Shown: positions 47,404 through 55,996 of the stretch, piece by piece | How the letters are laid out: every line of letters starts with the position of its first letter | Position numbering within the stretch: position 1 is the stretch's first letter | Source of the DNA: Xanthobacter autotrophicus Py2 | Lineage (GTDB): Bacteria; Pseudomonadota; Alphaproteobacteria; Rhizobiales; Xanthobacteraceae | Reading direction: 5' to 3' | DNA length: 64,000 bases | Assembly (NCBI GenBank): GCA_000017645.1 | Contig: CP000781.1 | Location: 4,389,501 to 4,453,500 of the forward strand | Program-made: the position numbers and the translations under genes | The notes under the pieces: generated by a model | Seen by the model: the letters and a program-made list of their open reading frames with translations, nothing else | Told to the model about the DNA's origin: nothing | The model's database searches: none

Positions 47404-49143
47404 TCAGAGGCCGAGGCCGCGCTTGCGGCCGAAGGACCAGTCGATGCCACCATCGGACCGGGTGACACCGGAGACGTGCTTGCCGAGCTGCTTCTCGAGC
47501 GAGGGCGTCCAGGGCACGAGCTGGAAGCCGAGGCCGTCGTCGATCATGGCGAAGCGGCCTGAGGCCAGGGCGAAGCGCTGGCGATAGGTGCCGGTGACGT
47601 ACTCACCAGTCCCGGCACGTTTGAAAGGCTGCCCGTTCCCGGCGGCGAGCCGCTCGCCCAGTGCGCTTATCTCCTGCCGGCGCAACGTCTCGATGAGGTC
47701 GCGAGCGAAGACGATGTGTTGGCCCTGACGCTGGGCGAGGCCTTCGGCGACCAGATGTGCAGCACGGCGGTCCTTGGCGTCCCGCACATCGCCGCCGAAG
47801 CCGTTGTCGGAGAGGGAGGTGGGCTCGCGGGCGAGCGCCTGCCGGTCGAGCCAGGTGGCGCCGGCTGCCGTGACCTGTCGCTCGATGTCGAGGTCCGAGC
47901 GGACCGCCAGCGCGGCCCGCTGTTGGCCCCGGGCATCCTCGAACCTCCTCAGCTCGACGATGGAGCCCGGAGCGCAATCGCCTGCCGAATCGAGGTCGGG
48001 CAGCCGGATGTGATGGGTGCGTCCATCGACGCCATCGACCACGGCATAGGCGGATCCCTTCAACTCGTCGTCGAGCCCGCGATCGACCAGGCGGCCGATG
48101 ATAGGTGCATCGAGGCGCTCACCGGAAAGCACATAGCTTGCTGTACCGCGCTCGATGCCCTGCGCGGTCAGGGCCCGGTGTATCCGCTTGATGATGTCAC
48201 CGCGCTCGCCCAGCGCGCGGAGCGTCGCTTCGGCCTTCTCGTCGATCACCCACTGGCCGGGGCCGACCTGATCGGCGAAGCCGAGGGTTTCGAGCTTGCG
48301 CAGTCGCCCGACCTTCAGGGCATGGAACCCGTCCGGCTGGCGATCGGCATGGGGCGCGACGTCGATCACGCCGGTCTCGTGCTGGTCCCGGACCAGTTGA
48401 CGGTCGAGCTGCGTCCACCTCTCCGCCTCCACTTGCCGCTCGATGGCGCGGCGGATGTCGAGGTCGGTGTGCGGCCCCAGCTCCTGGGTGACCAGATCCT
48501 GTGCGCGGGCGCGCATGCCCTCCTTGATGTAATCGCGGGAGATGACGAGGTCCTGGCCGTCGTCGGTCTGGCCACGCACCAGGATGTGCAGGTGGGGATT
48601 GTCGGTGTTCCAGTGATCGACGCCGACCCAGTCGAGTTTGGTGCCGAGGTCCGTCTCCATCTGGCCGACGAGGTCGCGGGCGAAGGATCGAAGGTCGGCC
48701 ATGTCCGCCGCGTCCTCGGGCGACACGATGAAGCGGAAGTGGTGCCGATCGTCGGCGCATCGCTCCGCGAAGGCGCGGCCATCCCCCTCCTCGGCGCCCG
48801 GCCCGAACAGGCGGGCCTTCTCTCCATCCCGGGTCACACCCTCCCGGTGCAGATAGCTGAGGTGAGCCGAGAGGGGCGTAGCCCGCGCCGTGTGCCGGAC
48901 CACGCGGGTCTTGATCACCACGATGCGCGAGAGCCCAGTGAGCAGTCGGTTGGCGACGATGCTTGCCGTCCGGCCACGGCCGAAATGCGAGCGCGCGCCG
49001 GGCGAGATGCGGCCGGATCGGGAGACGTGCCCGCCAGCCTTCTGGGCCGCGGCGAGGGCCTGGGCGATGAAGGGACGGGACCTCTGGGCACGGGACGAGC
49101 GGATGCGGCCGGGCCGGACGCGAAACTCGTGCTCATCGGCCAT
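47404..49143 (-). CDS. rlxS: RlxS-type relaxase (VirD2-like, DUF3363)
   Basis: This is a 579-residue relaxase. A basic N-terminus (RVRPGRIRSSRAQRSRP) is followed by a nuclease region with ATPLSAHLSYLHREG, HHFRFIVSPEDAADM and the metal-binding HUH-type NPHLHILVRG (about residues 165-175), then the DUF3363 domain to the end. It nicks oriT and pilots the strand. ATG 49143 is chosen because the longer reading enters the repeat-rich region upstream. It forms an operon with traG and copG. Confidence 0.93.
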   Translation of the reverse strand: MADEHEFRVRPGRIRSSRAQRSRPFIAQALAAAQKAGGHVSRSGRISPGARSHFGRGRTASIVANRLLTGLSRIVVIKTRVVRHTARATPLSAHLSYLHREGVTRDGEKARLFGPGAEEGDGRAFAERCADDRHHFRFIVSPEDAADMADLRSFARDLVGQMETDLGTKLDWVGVDHWNTDNPHLHILVRGQTDDGQDLVISRDYIKEGMRARAQDLVTQELGPHTDLDIRRAIERQVEAERWTQLDRQLVRDQHETGVIDVAPHADRQPDGFHALKVGRLRKLETLGFADQVGPGQWVIDEKAEATLRALGERGDIIKRIHRALTAQGIERGTASYVLSGERLDAPIIGRLVDRGLDDELKGSAYAVVDGVDGRTHHIRLPDLDSAGDCAPGSIVELRRFEDARGQQRAALAVRSDLDIERQVTAAGATWLDRQALAREPTSLSDNGFGGDVRDAKDRRAAHLVAEGLAQRQGQHIVFARDLIETLRRQEISALGERLAAGNGQPFKRAGTGEYVTGTYRQRFALASGRFAMIDDGLGFQLVPWTPSLEKQLGKHVSGVTRSDGGIDWSFGRKRGLGL

Positions 49144-49150
49144 GGCTCGG

Positions 49151-49286
49151 CTCCGCAAGGTGCGAGGAGACCAGAAAAACCAGAGACTTGAGCCACGGCG
49201 ACAAGTTGCCAGTCGGAGGCGCAAGGTGCGAAGCGCCGGAAATTCCCAAACAAAAACAACCGCCAGACCGAAGCGCACCTTGCGCC
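49151..49286. repeat. Inverted and direct repeats upstream of rlxS (candidate oriT region)
   Basis: GGCGCAAGGTGCG (49218-49230) and its exact complement CGCACCTTGCGCC (49274-49286) form a 13-bp inverted repeat with a 43-base spacer. The core GCAAGGTGCGA occurs again in direct orientation at 49156-49166. The spacer has an A-rich tract (about 49240-49258), common near nick sites. Placement directly before the relaxase gene suggests oriT or a relaxase operator. This is inference from position and symmetry. Confidence 0.5.
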
Positions 49287-49526
49287 CTTTTATCTCGCCC
49301 TCCTAATCGGTCGTATTTCCACTGCTCTTGCGGACATCGTCGTTCATCCTTCCCGATGCGAGAATATACTATGCTGTTCGCCACGGCACGCCTCCGCTCG
49401 CGGGCTTCGAGTTCCGATGCGCCTTGCACTCCTCCGCGCTCTGCGACGGGGTGTTCCGGCTGCACGTCGGCAGCGCTCGAACCGTCGCGGCGCACTTTTC
49501 CATCGGATTGACGGAGCATCGTCACA

Positions 49527-50895
49527 GGCAATCGAGCGCGGTCCGGCCGTCTTCCGATCGGCACAGCCGCAGGCAAGATAACGTGCGTTCCGTCGGTCCT
49601 GGTCTGCATCGGTCCTCATCCGCCGAGGGCGGATCTCCATGTTCAGAATGGCGTCCGTCAGTTGCGGGCGCGCTGCATGTCTCGTGTCAGCAAGTTGCTC
49701 ATCGGTGGGCTCCCAGGAGCTTGCGATCCTTGGTGTGCGCCCGCTGCGCGGCGTCGGCAGTGCTCGCTGCCGGATCGCCGAGATAGAAGGTGCCGTCGCT
49801 CCACATGGCGTGCATGATGACGGCCAGTTTGCGGGCCACGGCGACGCACGCCTTGCGATGGCAGGAGCGCTTGGCGATCTCCTGGCCCCAGGCCTTCACC
49901 TTGTCCTTGCCCTTGAAGCGGGTCAGCAGTCCCGATGCCGCCTCGTAGAGCGCGCGGCGCACATCAGAGTCCCCAGCCTTTGAGATACGCCCCTGCACGT
50001 CGATCGATGTGCCCGACTGCCATCGCCTGGACGTCAGCCCGAAATAGGCGGCAACGTCGCGCGAGCGGCGGAAGCGGGACGGGTCGTCGATCGCCGTCAT
50101 GAAGCTGAGCGCCGTCACCGGCCCGACGCCTGGGATCGCCATGAAGCGCCGGCACAGCTCGCTTTGCGCCACCAGCTTCACGACGAGATCGTGCAGCCGG
50201 CAATACTCCTTCCACAGCGCGGCGCGCGCCGACAGCATGGCGTCCATGAGCTCGCAGGACAGCGGATCGTCGGCCACCGCCTCCCGCACCGCCTGGTCGA
50301 ACTTGCCGCGCGAGGTGCCACCGAGCTTGATCCCGAAGCTCTTCAGCGAGTGGCGGATGGCGTTCTCGAGATCGAGGAACTTGCGCTTCAGGTTGCGTCG
50401 ATGCGTCAGCAGCAGGCGCATCCGGTAGCAGCTTTCCGTCTTCACGTGCGCCTGGCGGAACCAGCCTGTGCGCATGATGTGGGCGATCCCGAGGGCGTCC
50501 GCTGCGTCGGTCTTGTTGCGCTGGGCCGACATCGCGGCCCGCACATGCTGCGTCTCCAGGCAGATCGCCGGCAGGCCGAGCTTCTTGAGCTCGGGATGGA
50601 GCCAGGGCGACAGCGAGCCGGCCTCGTGGCCGACACGCTTCAATCGCCCAACGAAGGGCTTCAGCACCGCCAGCAACGCCTCCGGCTCGGTCGCCACCTT
50701 CACCGTCAGATGTACTTCACCGCGATCATCGACGACGCACACCGCCGTCTCCTCGATGGCCACGTCCAGCCCGCAAAAGAAGTCCATCACCCGCCTCCTG
50801 CGTTGCGTAACGCGGGAGATTTTACCGGGCGGCGAAGCTGTTGGTGGCGCGCTCTTCGGCGGGGAACCGTCCTGCCGATTACGGGCGGCAATCGA
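49527..50895 (-). mobile_element. Second IS110-family element
   Basis: A transposase gene is flanked by two copies of TCGATTGCC (minus strand) at 50887-50895 and 49527-49535. Deleting one copy with the DNA between joins an interrupted reading frame in phase, so these are proposed as the element junctions (about 1.36 kb). No clear subterminal inverted repeats as in the other IS110 copy were found. The downstream non-coding part contains a hairpin ATCCGCC-ctc-GGCGGAT near 49620, possibly in the guide RNA. Boundaries are less certain than for 42384-43718. Confidence 0.6.
49699..50787 (-). CDS. IS110-family transposase
   Basis: This is a 362-residue DEDD recombinase: MDFFCGLDVAIEETAVCVV, HEAGSLSPWL and NKTDAADALGIAHIMRTGW in the N-terminal domain, and IPGVGPVTALSFMTAID with YFGLTSRRWQSG in the C-terminal domain. 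It is only distantly similar to the copy at 42478-43500, so the two insertions are independent. ATG 50787 follows a GGAGGCGGGTG ribosome site. Confidence 0.92.
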   Translation of the reverse strand: MDFFCGLDVAIEETAVCVVDDRGEVHLTVKVATEPEALLAVLKPFVGRLKRVGHEAGSLSPWLHPELKKLGLPAICLETQHVRAAMSAQRNKTDAADALGIAHIMRTGWFRQAHVKTESCYRMRLLLTHRRNLKRKFLDLENAIRHSLKSFGIKLGGTSRGKFDQAVREAVADDPLSCELMDAMLSARAALWKEYCRLHDLVVKLVAQSELCRRFMAIPGVGPVTALSFMTAIDDPSRFRRSRDVAAYFGLTSRRWQSGTSIDVQGRISKAGDSDVRRALYEAASGLLTRFKGKDKVKAWGQEIAKRSCHRKACVAVARKLAVIMHAMWSDGTFYLGDPAASTADAAQRAHTKDRKLLGAHR

Positions 50896-50981
50896 ACGGT
50901 TGTGGTACCCGTTTTCTCGTCCTGCCTTCGCCCTGACGCGACGCAGTCCGAGAAGGCACGAATTGGGGCTGAGGCGATCAT
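50896..50981 (-). pseudogene. 5' part of a small gene coupled to the lytic transglycosylase, cut by IS110
   Basis: ATG 50981 overlaps the transglycosylase stop (ATGA) and has GGAGG six bases upstream, so it is a convincing translation start. It reads MIASAPIRAFSDC, then SGRRQDEKTGTTTVR, before the IS110 junction. After removal of the IS the frame continues from 49526 through QSDGKVRRDGS toward rlxS without a stop until 49133. The product has no recognised family. In the present sequence it would run about 63 residues into the IS. Confidence 0.55.
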
Positions 50982-51775
50982 CGCGCACCTCCCGTGCCCG
51001 GTCGTGTGACGAACAAGCCGGCCGATGGCGGGACGATGGCGGAGACATCGCGCACCGCAGACGTTGCAGTCGCTTCTGCCGGCAAGCGCTCCCGGGGTGC
51101 CGTAGCGGGCGTGGACGTGCGGGTTGGTGGCAGAATGAAGATCGGAGCGCGAGCCCACGATGGCTGCTCCGGCTGCGGCGCGGCGGACACTCTGGAGGCA
51201 TCCGCGCCGGCGTCGTCGGGCGCGATGACGGGCGCGAGCGCTTCGACGTAGGCGCGCGTTTCCCGAGGCAGCGGGCGGCCCTTCCGAAAGGCCTCGTAGC
51301 GGGTCGGTCCCGCATTGTAGGCCGCGAGGAAGCCGGGATGGCCGTAGCGATCGAACAGCTCCCGCAGGTAGGCAGCGCCGGCCATGATGTTGTCGTGCGG
51401 GTCGTAGGGGTCGTCGCCGAGGCCATAGTGGACGCGCAGCTCGGCCCAAGTCTGCGGCATGATCTGCATCAATCCCATGGCGCCTTTGGGTGAGGTCGAG
51501 CGCGCGTCGCCGTCACTTTCGGCGCGCAGCACGGACCGGATCCAGCCTGCGGGAATGTCGAAGCGCTCCGCAGCCTCCGTGATGAAATCGGCGTAGCGAT
51601 CGGCCGGTGACGACAACTTCTGGGTCGCGGGAGCCTCCGCCGTGAGGACAGCAGTCGACCAGCCGAAAGGCACTCCGGAAAGGAGAACAAAGACGACTGC
51701 GTGGCGACGGGCGTGCGCTCGCATCGAGACGAGCACGAGGATGGGGACACGCAGGAACGGATCCGTCTGCAGCAT
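50978..51775 (-). CDS. Lytic transglycosylase of the conjugation system
   Basis: This is a 265-residue protein with a signal/anchor segment (RRHAVVFVLLSGVPFGW) and an SLT domain: AGWIRSVLRAESDGDARS (catalytic Glu), KGAMGLMQIMPQTW and AAYNAGPTRYEAF. It cuts peptidoglycan locally so that the transfer channel can cross the wall. ATG 51775 is used. Longer readings run into the traF gene. The Pro/Ala-rich tail after residue 205 is typical of ICE copies. Confidence 0.88.
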   Translation of the reverse strand: MLQTDPFLRVPILVLVSMRAHARRHAVVFVLLSGVPFGWSTAVLTAEAPATQKLSSPADRYADFITEAAERFDIPAGWIRSVLRAESDGDARSTSPKGAMGLMQIMPQTWAELRVHYGLGDDPYDPHDNIMAGAAYLRELFDRYGHPGFLAAYNAGPTRYEAFRKGRPLPRETRAYVEALAPVIAPDDAGADASRVSAAPQPEQPSWARAPIFILPPTRTSTPATAPRERLPAEATATSAVRDVSAIVPPSAGLFVTRPGTGGAR

Positions 51776-51819
51776 GACGGCCTCTCGGAGCTGATGGTGG
51801 TGAGGTTGTTCGGTCGTGC

Positions 51820-52365
51820 TCAGCGCGTCGGCGCACGCCAGACGAAGTGCCCGTCGCCGGCCTCGTCGGTGTAGATCGGCACGGCGCGGCCGATTACGGT
51901 GCTGGCGGGCAGTGGGCCGAAATACCGCCCGTCGAGGCTGTCCGGCACGTCGAAATTCATGAGGAAGAGCTCGCCTTGGGCGATGCGACGGCATCCGCGC
52001 CAGACCGGCAGGGGACGGCCCATGCGGTCGCGATCGAGCGCATCGCCATAGACCACGCCGTCCACCATGATGGCGCGGCCCTTGCGGCAGACCTCCTGTC
52101 CGGGAAGCGCCGCCACGCGCTTCATCAGCGGCACACCGGGGCCCACATAACCGCGCTCCACCAGGAAGCGGGCGAGCGCTGCCGGTGGCGTGATGGCGAG
52201 GAGCTCCGTGACCTCAAGCCAGCGCGCCGGCTCGATGGCATAGAGCCCGACGGGCGCGCTGGCGGAGACGTTCCACACCAGCTTGAGCGATGTCGGAACG
52301 AACGCGACAGCCGCCACCCCCATCACCGAGAAATACGTCACCATGACATAGCCGAAGCGGGTCAT
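51820..52365 (-). CDS. traF: TraF, S26-family signal peptidase
   Basis: This is a 181-residue protein with an N-terminal membrane segment (VTYFSVMGVAAVAFVPTSL), the serine region NVSASAPVGLYAIEP (catalytic Ser), the lysine region PLMKRVAALPG (general-base Lys) and GELFLMNFDVPDSLDGRYFG. TraF-type peptidases mature the TrbC pilin, including cyclisation in RP4. It overlaps the DUF2840 gene by 4 bp. Confidence 0.9.
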   Translation of the reverse strand: MTRFGYVMVTYFSVMGVAAVAFVPTSLKLVWNVSASAPVGLYAIEPARWLEVTELLAITPPAALARFLVERGYVGPGVPLMKRVAALPGQEVCRKGRAIMVDGVVYGDALDRDRMGRPLPVWRGCRRIAQGELFLMNFDVPDSLDGRYFGPLPASTVIGRAVPIYTDEAGDGHFVWRAPTR

Positions 52366-52883
52366 TGTTCGCACTCCCGCCGCTTGAGCCACGCGGCATG
52401 GCGCTCCGGCGTGTAGGCGCGGGGCATGTGGCCGGCGATCAGGCGGTTGTGGACGTGCCGCCAGTGGTCGGGGGCGACATCCGCGCCGTTGACGCCGATG
52501 GCCTCGACGGCATCCATGTGCTGGAGCACCTTCTCGACCTTCGGCCAGCCGTCAGCGCGCAGCAGGATCTCCCCGCCGGGGCGCACGAAGGGCAGTGTCT
52601 GGTAAGCCTCACCCGGCGCGACGGCGCGCACGATGTCGATGCGCGAGACCACAGTGCCGAAGTCATTCGACGCCCAGCGCACGAAAGCAAAGATGCTGCC
52701 CGGCGTGAATGAGACGATGCGCCGGCTGCGATCGAGGATCTGCGCATGAGCTGGGCGGCCGAAGCGGATCCAGTTCTCGATCCGCTTCTCGATCCAGGTC
52801 AGTTCGACGTGGGTCAGCGTGTCGACGATCGGCGCGGCCGGCACAAAGGCGATAACAATTGAGGGCACGGATGTGCCGGTCAT
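52362..52883 (-). CDS. DUF2840 protein
   Basis: This is a 173-residue protein of the DUF2840 family: THVELTWIEKRIENWIRFG, SRIDIVRAV, ILLRADGWPKVEKVLQHMD and DHWRHVHNRLIAGHMPRAY. No enzymatic motif is evident. It is always found between traF and parA in these elements, so a transfer or maintenance role is likely but unproven. ATG 52883 overlaps the stop of the ribbon-helix-helix gene upstream. Confidence 0.85.
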   Translation of the reverse strand: MTGTSVPSIVIAFVPAAPIVDTLTHVELTWIEKRIENWIRFGRPAHAQILDRSRRIVSFTPGSIFAFVRWASNDFGTVVSRIDIVRAVAPGEAYQTLPFVRPGGEILLRADGWPKVEKVLQHMDAVEAIGVNGADVAPDHWRHVHNRLIAGHMPRAYTPERHAAWLKRRECEQ

Positions 52884-53134
52884 GACGCATCTCCTGGGGT
52901 TGGGGGAAACTCGCGGGCAAGGAGGTCGCGGAGCATGTCGGCGACGGTCTGGCTGCGGCCGAAGGCGGCGATCTTGATCCGCCCGCGCAAGTCGGGCGTG
53001 ACATCGATGGTGATCCGCGCGGTGAAGGCGCCGGCGTTTCCATCGCTCGCGGGCCGTGGCTCCGTGGCTTTCACCCATTGTTCGGGATCGGCGGGCCGGG
53101 CGGCGAAGCCCCGCCGGTTCGGGCGTTCGTTCAT
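52880..53134 (-). CDS. Ribbon-helix-helix protein partnered with ParA
   Basis: This is an 84-residue protein with a disordered, basic N-terminus (MNERPNRRGFAARP) and a ribbon-helix-helix core (TARITIDVTPDLRGRIKIAAF, TVADMLRDLLAREFP). Small proteins of this form follow parA and probably act as the DNA-binding partner in partition or as an operon repressor. It overlaps parA and DUF2840 by 4 bp on each side. Confidence 0.75.
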   Translation of the reverse strand: MNERPNRRGFAARPADPEQWVKATEPRPASDGNAGAFTARITIDVTPDLRGRIKIAAFGRSQTVADMLRDLLAREFPPTPGDAS

Positions 53135-53784
53135 CGCTTGGTCCCGTCGGCGGGAAGAGTGAGGATTTCCGCGGCGAGCGCCGCAATCTCCCGCGCCGCC
53201 GGCCCGTCCGCGTCGAGCTCGCTGACGAGCCGCCCGGACTGCGCCGACATGGCGAAGACGACGCGCTGGCCGATGGTGGTCGCGAGCACGGGCGGATCGT
53301 GATCCGCCAGCGTTTCGGCGGTCTCGCGGGCGAGCACCGTGCGGGAGCCGCAGCGGTTCAGCACGAACCGCGCGGCAAGCTCGGGCCGGTAGATGCGCGC
53401 CTCGCTGAGAAGGACCAGCATCTCGGCGGAGGCCCAGCCGTCGAGTGGCGAAGGCTGCACGGGGATCAGCACCAGGTCGGCAGCGAGGAGCGCCGAGCGC
53501 ATGAGGGCGGCGACACGGGGCGGGCCGTCGATGACCACATGGTCGGCGTCCCGCGCCAGCTCGGGGGCTTCCCGATGGAGCGTGTCACGGGCGAGGCCGA
53601 CGACGCCGAACAGGCATGGCAGGCCCTCACGGCTGCGTTGCTGCGACCAGTCCAGGGCCGAGCCCTGGGGGTCCGCATCGATCAGGGTGACGCGCTTGCC
53701 CTGGCGCGCCCAGGCGCCGGCAAGGTGCAGGGCAAGCGTCGTCTTGCCGACGCCACCCTTCTGATTGAGCAGCGCGACGATCAT
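53131..53784 (-). CDS. parA: ParA-family partition ATPase
   Basis: This is a 217-residue deviant-Walker ATPase: MIVALLNQKGGVGKTTLAL (P-loop with signature Lys), LIDADPQGSALDWSQQR, HVVIDGPPRVAALMRSALL and VLIPVQPSPLDGW. It would keep the excised, replicating form of the element in daughter cells. It overlaps repA by 4 bp and the ribbon-helix-helix gene by 4 bp. Confidence 0.92.
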   Translation of the reverse strand: MIVALLNQKGGVGKTTLALHLAGAWARQGKRVTLIDADPQGSALDWSQQRSREGLPCLFGVVGLARDTLHREAPELARDADHVVIDGPPRVAALMRSALLAADLVLIPVQPSPLDGWASAEMLVLLSEARIYRPELAARFVLNRCGSRTVLARETAETLADHDPPVLATTIGQRVVFAMSAQSGRLVSELDADGPAAREIAALAAEILTLPADGTKR

Positions 53785-54935
53785 CGACGGCCTCCCGATG
53801 CGTTCGCGGGAGGCAGATCGGCTGCGGGAAGAGGTTCTGGCGCCTGAAATCCGTCTTTACGGAAAGACGGAAGGCATTCACCTTTAGAGGTGCGCGGATT
53901 GGCGGGCTTTTGCGCCGGCTGAGCGCAGTTATCCACATCGCCTGCGCGCCTTTTAAAGTTAGACTCTATGTTAGAGTCTAAGTTAGGAGCGCGATTTTGC
54001 CTTTTCGGACTTGGAGTTAACCCCTGTTTGGGTTCCCGAAAGCACGAGGGGCCGGTTCCTGATGGCACGTGGCACCTGGTTCCCGATGGCACGACGGGAT
54101 TCACAGGCTGTCCACAGGCGGGCTCGAAGGCGAGCAGCGTGCGCGAACCCGCGTCAAATTCCAGGAACAGGGTGTAGCCGGGCAGCGGCTGGCGGCGGAT
54201 GATGTCCCGCAACTCGAAGGCGAAGCGCTTGAAGGGCGAGAGGCTGCCCGATTTCAGGTGGAGGTGGCGGAAGTCGAAGCGCCAGCCGCTGTGCTGGCGG
54301 CCGCCGTGCTTGCGCACCAGCCGGTAGAGCCAGCGATCGAGCCCGCCGGTCAGCTCGAAATAGGCCCGGTCGATGGTGAGGACGAGGGCGTCCTCCACGA
54401 TGGCGCAATAGAACCAGTCGGGGACGATGAGCTCGATTCCGGCGGGCCTGCCATCCCGGTCGGTGCGCTCCTTCCATTCGTTGATCCAGGAGAAGCGATG
54501 GCGCCGTCCCTCGGCCGGCTGGCGGATCGAGGTGGACACGGTGGTGGACTGCAGCCGGTCGAGCGCCGCCTTCAGGCGCTGGTAGTCCCGGAGCGAGGTG
54601 CCGCGGCCCACGAACCTGAGGATTTCATAGGGGGTGGCGACCATGAAGCGCGACGTGCGCAGGCCGGCGTCGCGGGCCTCCACGATCTGGCTCGCCGCCC
54701 AGATCAGGATGTCGGCGTCCCAGATGGTCGCCATGCCGTGGTCAGGCACGGCCTCGACCCGGATGGAGACATCGCCGGCGGCAAAATCGATGGGCGCGAT
54801 ACGATGGGTCTTGGAGAGGGAGAAGAAGGGATAGGCCATGAGATCCTGCGCATCTCGTGGCGCGAACGCGCCGGGAAGCGCGCGAAACAGATCGAGCTGT
54901 TCGCGCTCCGGCTGGGAGCGATGCCGCGCCGCCAT
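53781..54935 (-). CDS. repA: RepA-type replication initiator
   Basis: This is a 384-residue protein. The RepA/replication-initiator core includes MAYPFFSLSKTHRIAPIDF, IWAASQIVEARDAGLRTSR, ATPYEILRFVGRGTSLRDY, DWFYCAIVEDALVLTIDRAYF and the winged-helix part DRWLYRLVRKHGGRQ. It suggests autonomous replication of the excised circle. The last ~120 residues are low-complexity and include RTSKGECLPSFRKDG from a short repeat also seen in trbG. It starts 15 bp after the excisionase-like gene. Confidence 0.88.
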   Translation of the reverse strand: MAARHRSQPEREQLDLFRALPGAFAPRDAQDLMAYPFFSLSKTHRIAPIDFAAGDVSIRVEAVPDHGMATIWDADILIWAASQIVEARDAGLRTSRFMVATPYEILRFVGRGTSLRDYQRLKAALDRLQSTTVSTSIRQPAEGRRHRFSWINEWKERTDRDGRPAGIELIVPDWFYCAIVEDALVLTIDRAYFELTGGLDRWLYRLVRKHGGRQHSGWRFDFRHLHLKSGSLSPFKRFAFELRDIIRRQPLPGYTLFLEFDAGSRTLLAFEPACGQPVNPVVPSGTRCHVPSGTGPSCFREPKQGLTPSPKRQNRAPNLDSNIESNFKRRAGDVDNCAQPAQKPANPRTSKGECLPSFRKDGFQAPEPLPAADLPPANASGGRR

Positions 54936-54950
54936 GGAGAAGGGTTCCGT

Positions 54951-55232
54951 TCAGCGTGCGAAGCGGTGGGGCTCGACAACGCCGGGCAAGCCCTGGCGCT
55001 TGGCCGGCAGGACACTGCCGCGCGGATCGGAGGTGGAGGTGACGGCGCCGCGGGCGACCCAGGCCTGCAGATCCTCGATGGCATAGACGACGCGCCCGCC
55101 GAGCTTGCGATAGGCGGGGCCGGTCCCGTAGGTGCGGTGCTTCTCGAGGGTGCGGGCGGACAGGCTGAGGAAGACGGCGGCTTCCTTGGTGCGCAGGTAG
55201 CGCGGTGGGAGCGTGGCAGCATCAGGTCGCAT
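54951..55232 (-). CDS. HTH excisionase-like protein (RdfS/AlpA type)
   Basis: This is a 93-residue protein with a MerR-like HTH_17 domain: PPRYLRTKEAAVFLSLSAR and TYGTGPAYRKLGGRVVYAI, then EDLQAWVARG. In ICEMlSymR7A the small HTH protein RdfS is the recombination directionality factor whose gene is activated by FseA. Position next to the DUF6499/DUF2285 genes supports the same role here. ATG 55232 is preferred. A start at 55271 adds 13 residues. Confidence 0.75.
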   Translation of the reverse strand: MRPDAATLPPRYLRTKEAAVFLSLSARTLEKHRTYGTGPAYRKLGGRVVYAIEDLQAWVARGAVTSTSDPRGSVLPAKRQGLPGVVEPHRFAR

Positions 55233-55372
55233 GGATCGAGCCTCCGTGGATGATCTCGGGCCGCTGGTCATCAGCGGCGGATGGCGATCACGGTGGCGAA
55301 GGGCTGCTGTCGAGGGGGATGGGGAAGTTGAGGGGCGCGAAAATCCCCACCCTCAAGATGCCGGCGATGCGA

Positions 55373-55996
55373 CTATGGTCTTCTGCGATGACGCAGCAGC
55401 TTCAGATAACCACCGCCGATCATGGCGAGGCCGCCTTTGACGAGGCCGATGACCTTGTCGCGCAGCGCCGAGGTTTTCCAGGGCTCGGACGCGACGCGCT
55501 TGTGGCTGTAAAGGACGATGGCGATATCGCGATAGCTGGCGCCGTTCGCCCGACCATCGGCCGCCAGCATCATGGTGCGCAGCCGGCCACGCTGCTGCGC
55601 GGTGATGCGGGTGTCGGGGATCGCCGGCCGACCCTCCACGGCGCGCCAGAAGCGGGTCAGTGCCTCCACCCGCCCAATCGTGTCTGCGTCCAGCGGGATC
55701 ACTGCCGCCAGTGGCGCCTCGGAGCATGTGCCGGTCAGCAGCAGCACCTGCGCGGCATGAGGTGCCGGACCATGGACCCAGTATCGGCCCTCGGTGCTAT
55801 CGCGCGGCGCAACCATGCCGCCGAACGACACGCTGGGCGCTCCCGGAAGAAACGCGGGCTGTTGGGCGAGAAGCACGATGGCCGGATCGACAACCGGCGA
55901 CCACGGGACGTTCTGTTCCACGGCGGAGAGAGATGGCCGCGCGGCGAAATCGCAGCCCCCAGCGTTGCTCCACCTCCCTGGGGAGCGGGTCGGCAT
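55373..55996 (-). CDS. DUF2285 protein, C-terminal frame of FseA-like activator
   Basis: This open frame covers up to 207 codons. The C-terminal ~120 residues are a DUF2285 domain (TIGRVEALTRFWRAVEGR, TQRGRLRTMMLAADG-like, ANGASYRDIAIVLYSHKRV). The first 16 codons overlap the upstream frame and read as non-homologous sequence, and homology begins at FAARPSLSAVEQ. There is no good ribosome site for an independent start. It is best explained as the second half of a fusion made by +1 frameshifting at 55946-55949, giving about 255 residues. Confidence 0.8.
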   Translation of the reverse strand: MPTRSPGRWSNAGGCDFAARPSLSAVEQNVPWSPVVDPAIVLLAQQPAFLPGAPSVSFGGMVAPRDSTEGRYWVHGPAPHAAQVLLLTGTCSEAPLAAVIPLDADTIGRVEALTRFWRAVEGRPAIPDTRITAQQRGRLRTMMLAADGRANGASYRDIAIVLYSHKRVASEPWKTSALRDKVIGLVKGGLAMIGGGYLKLLRHRRRP

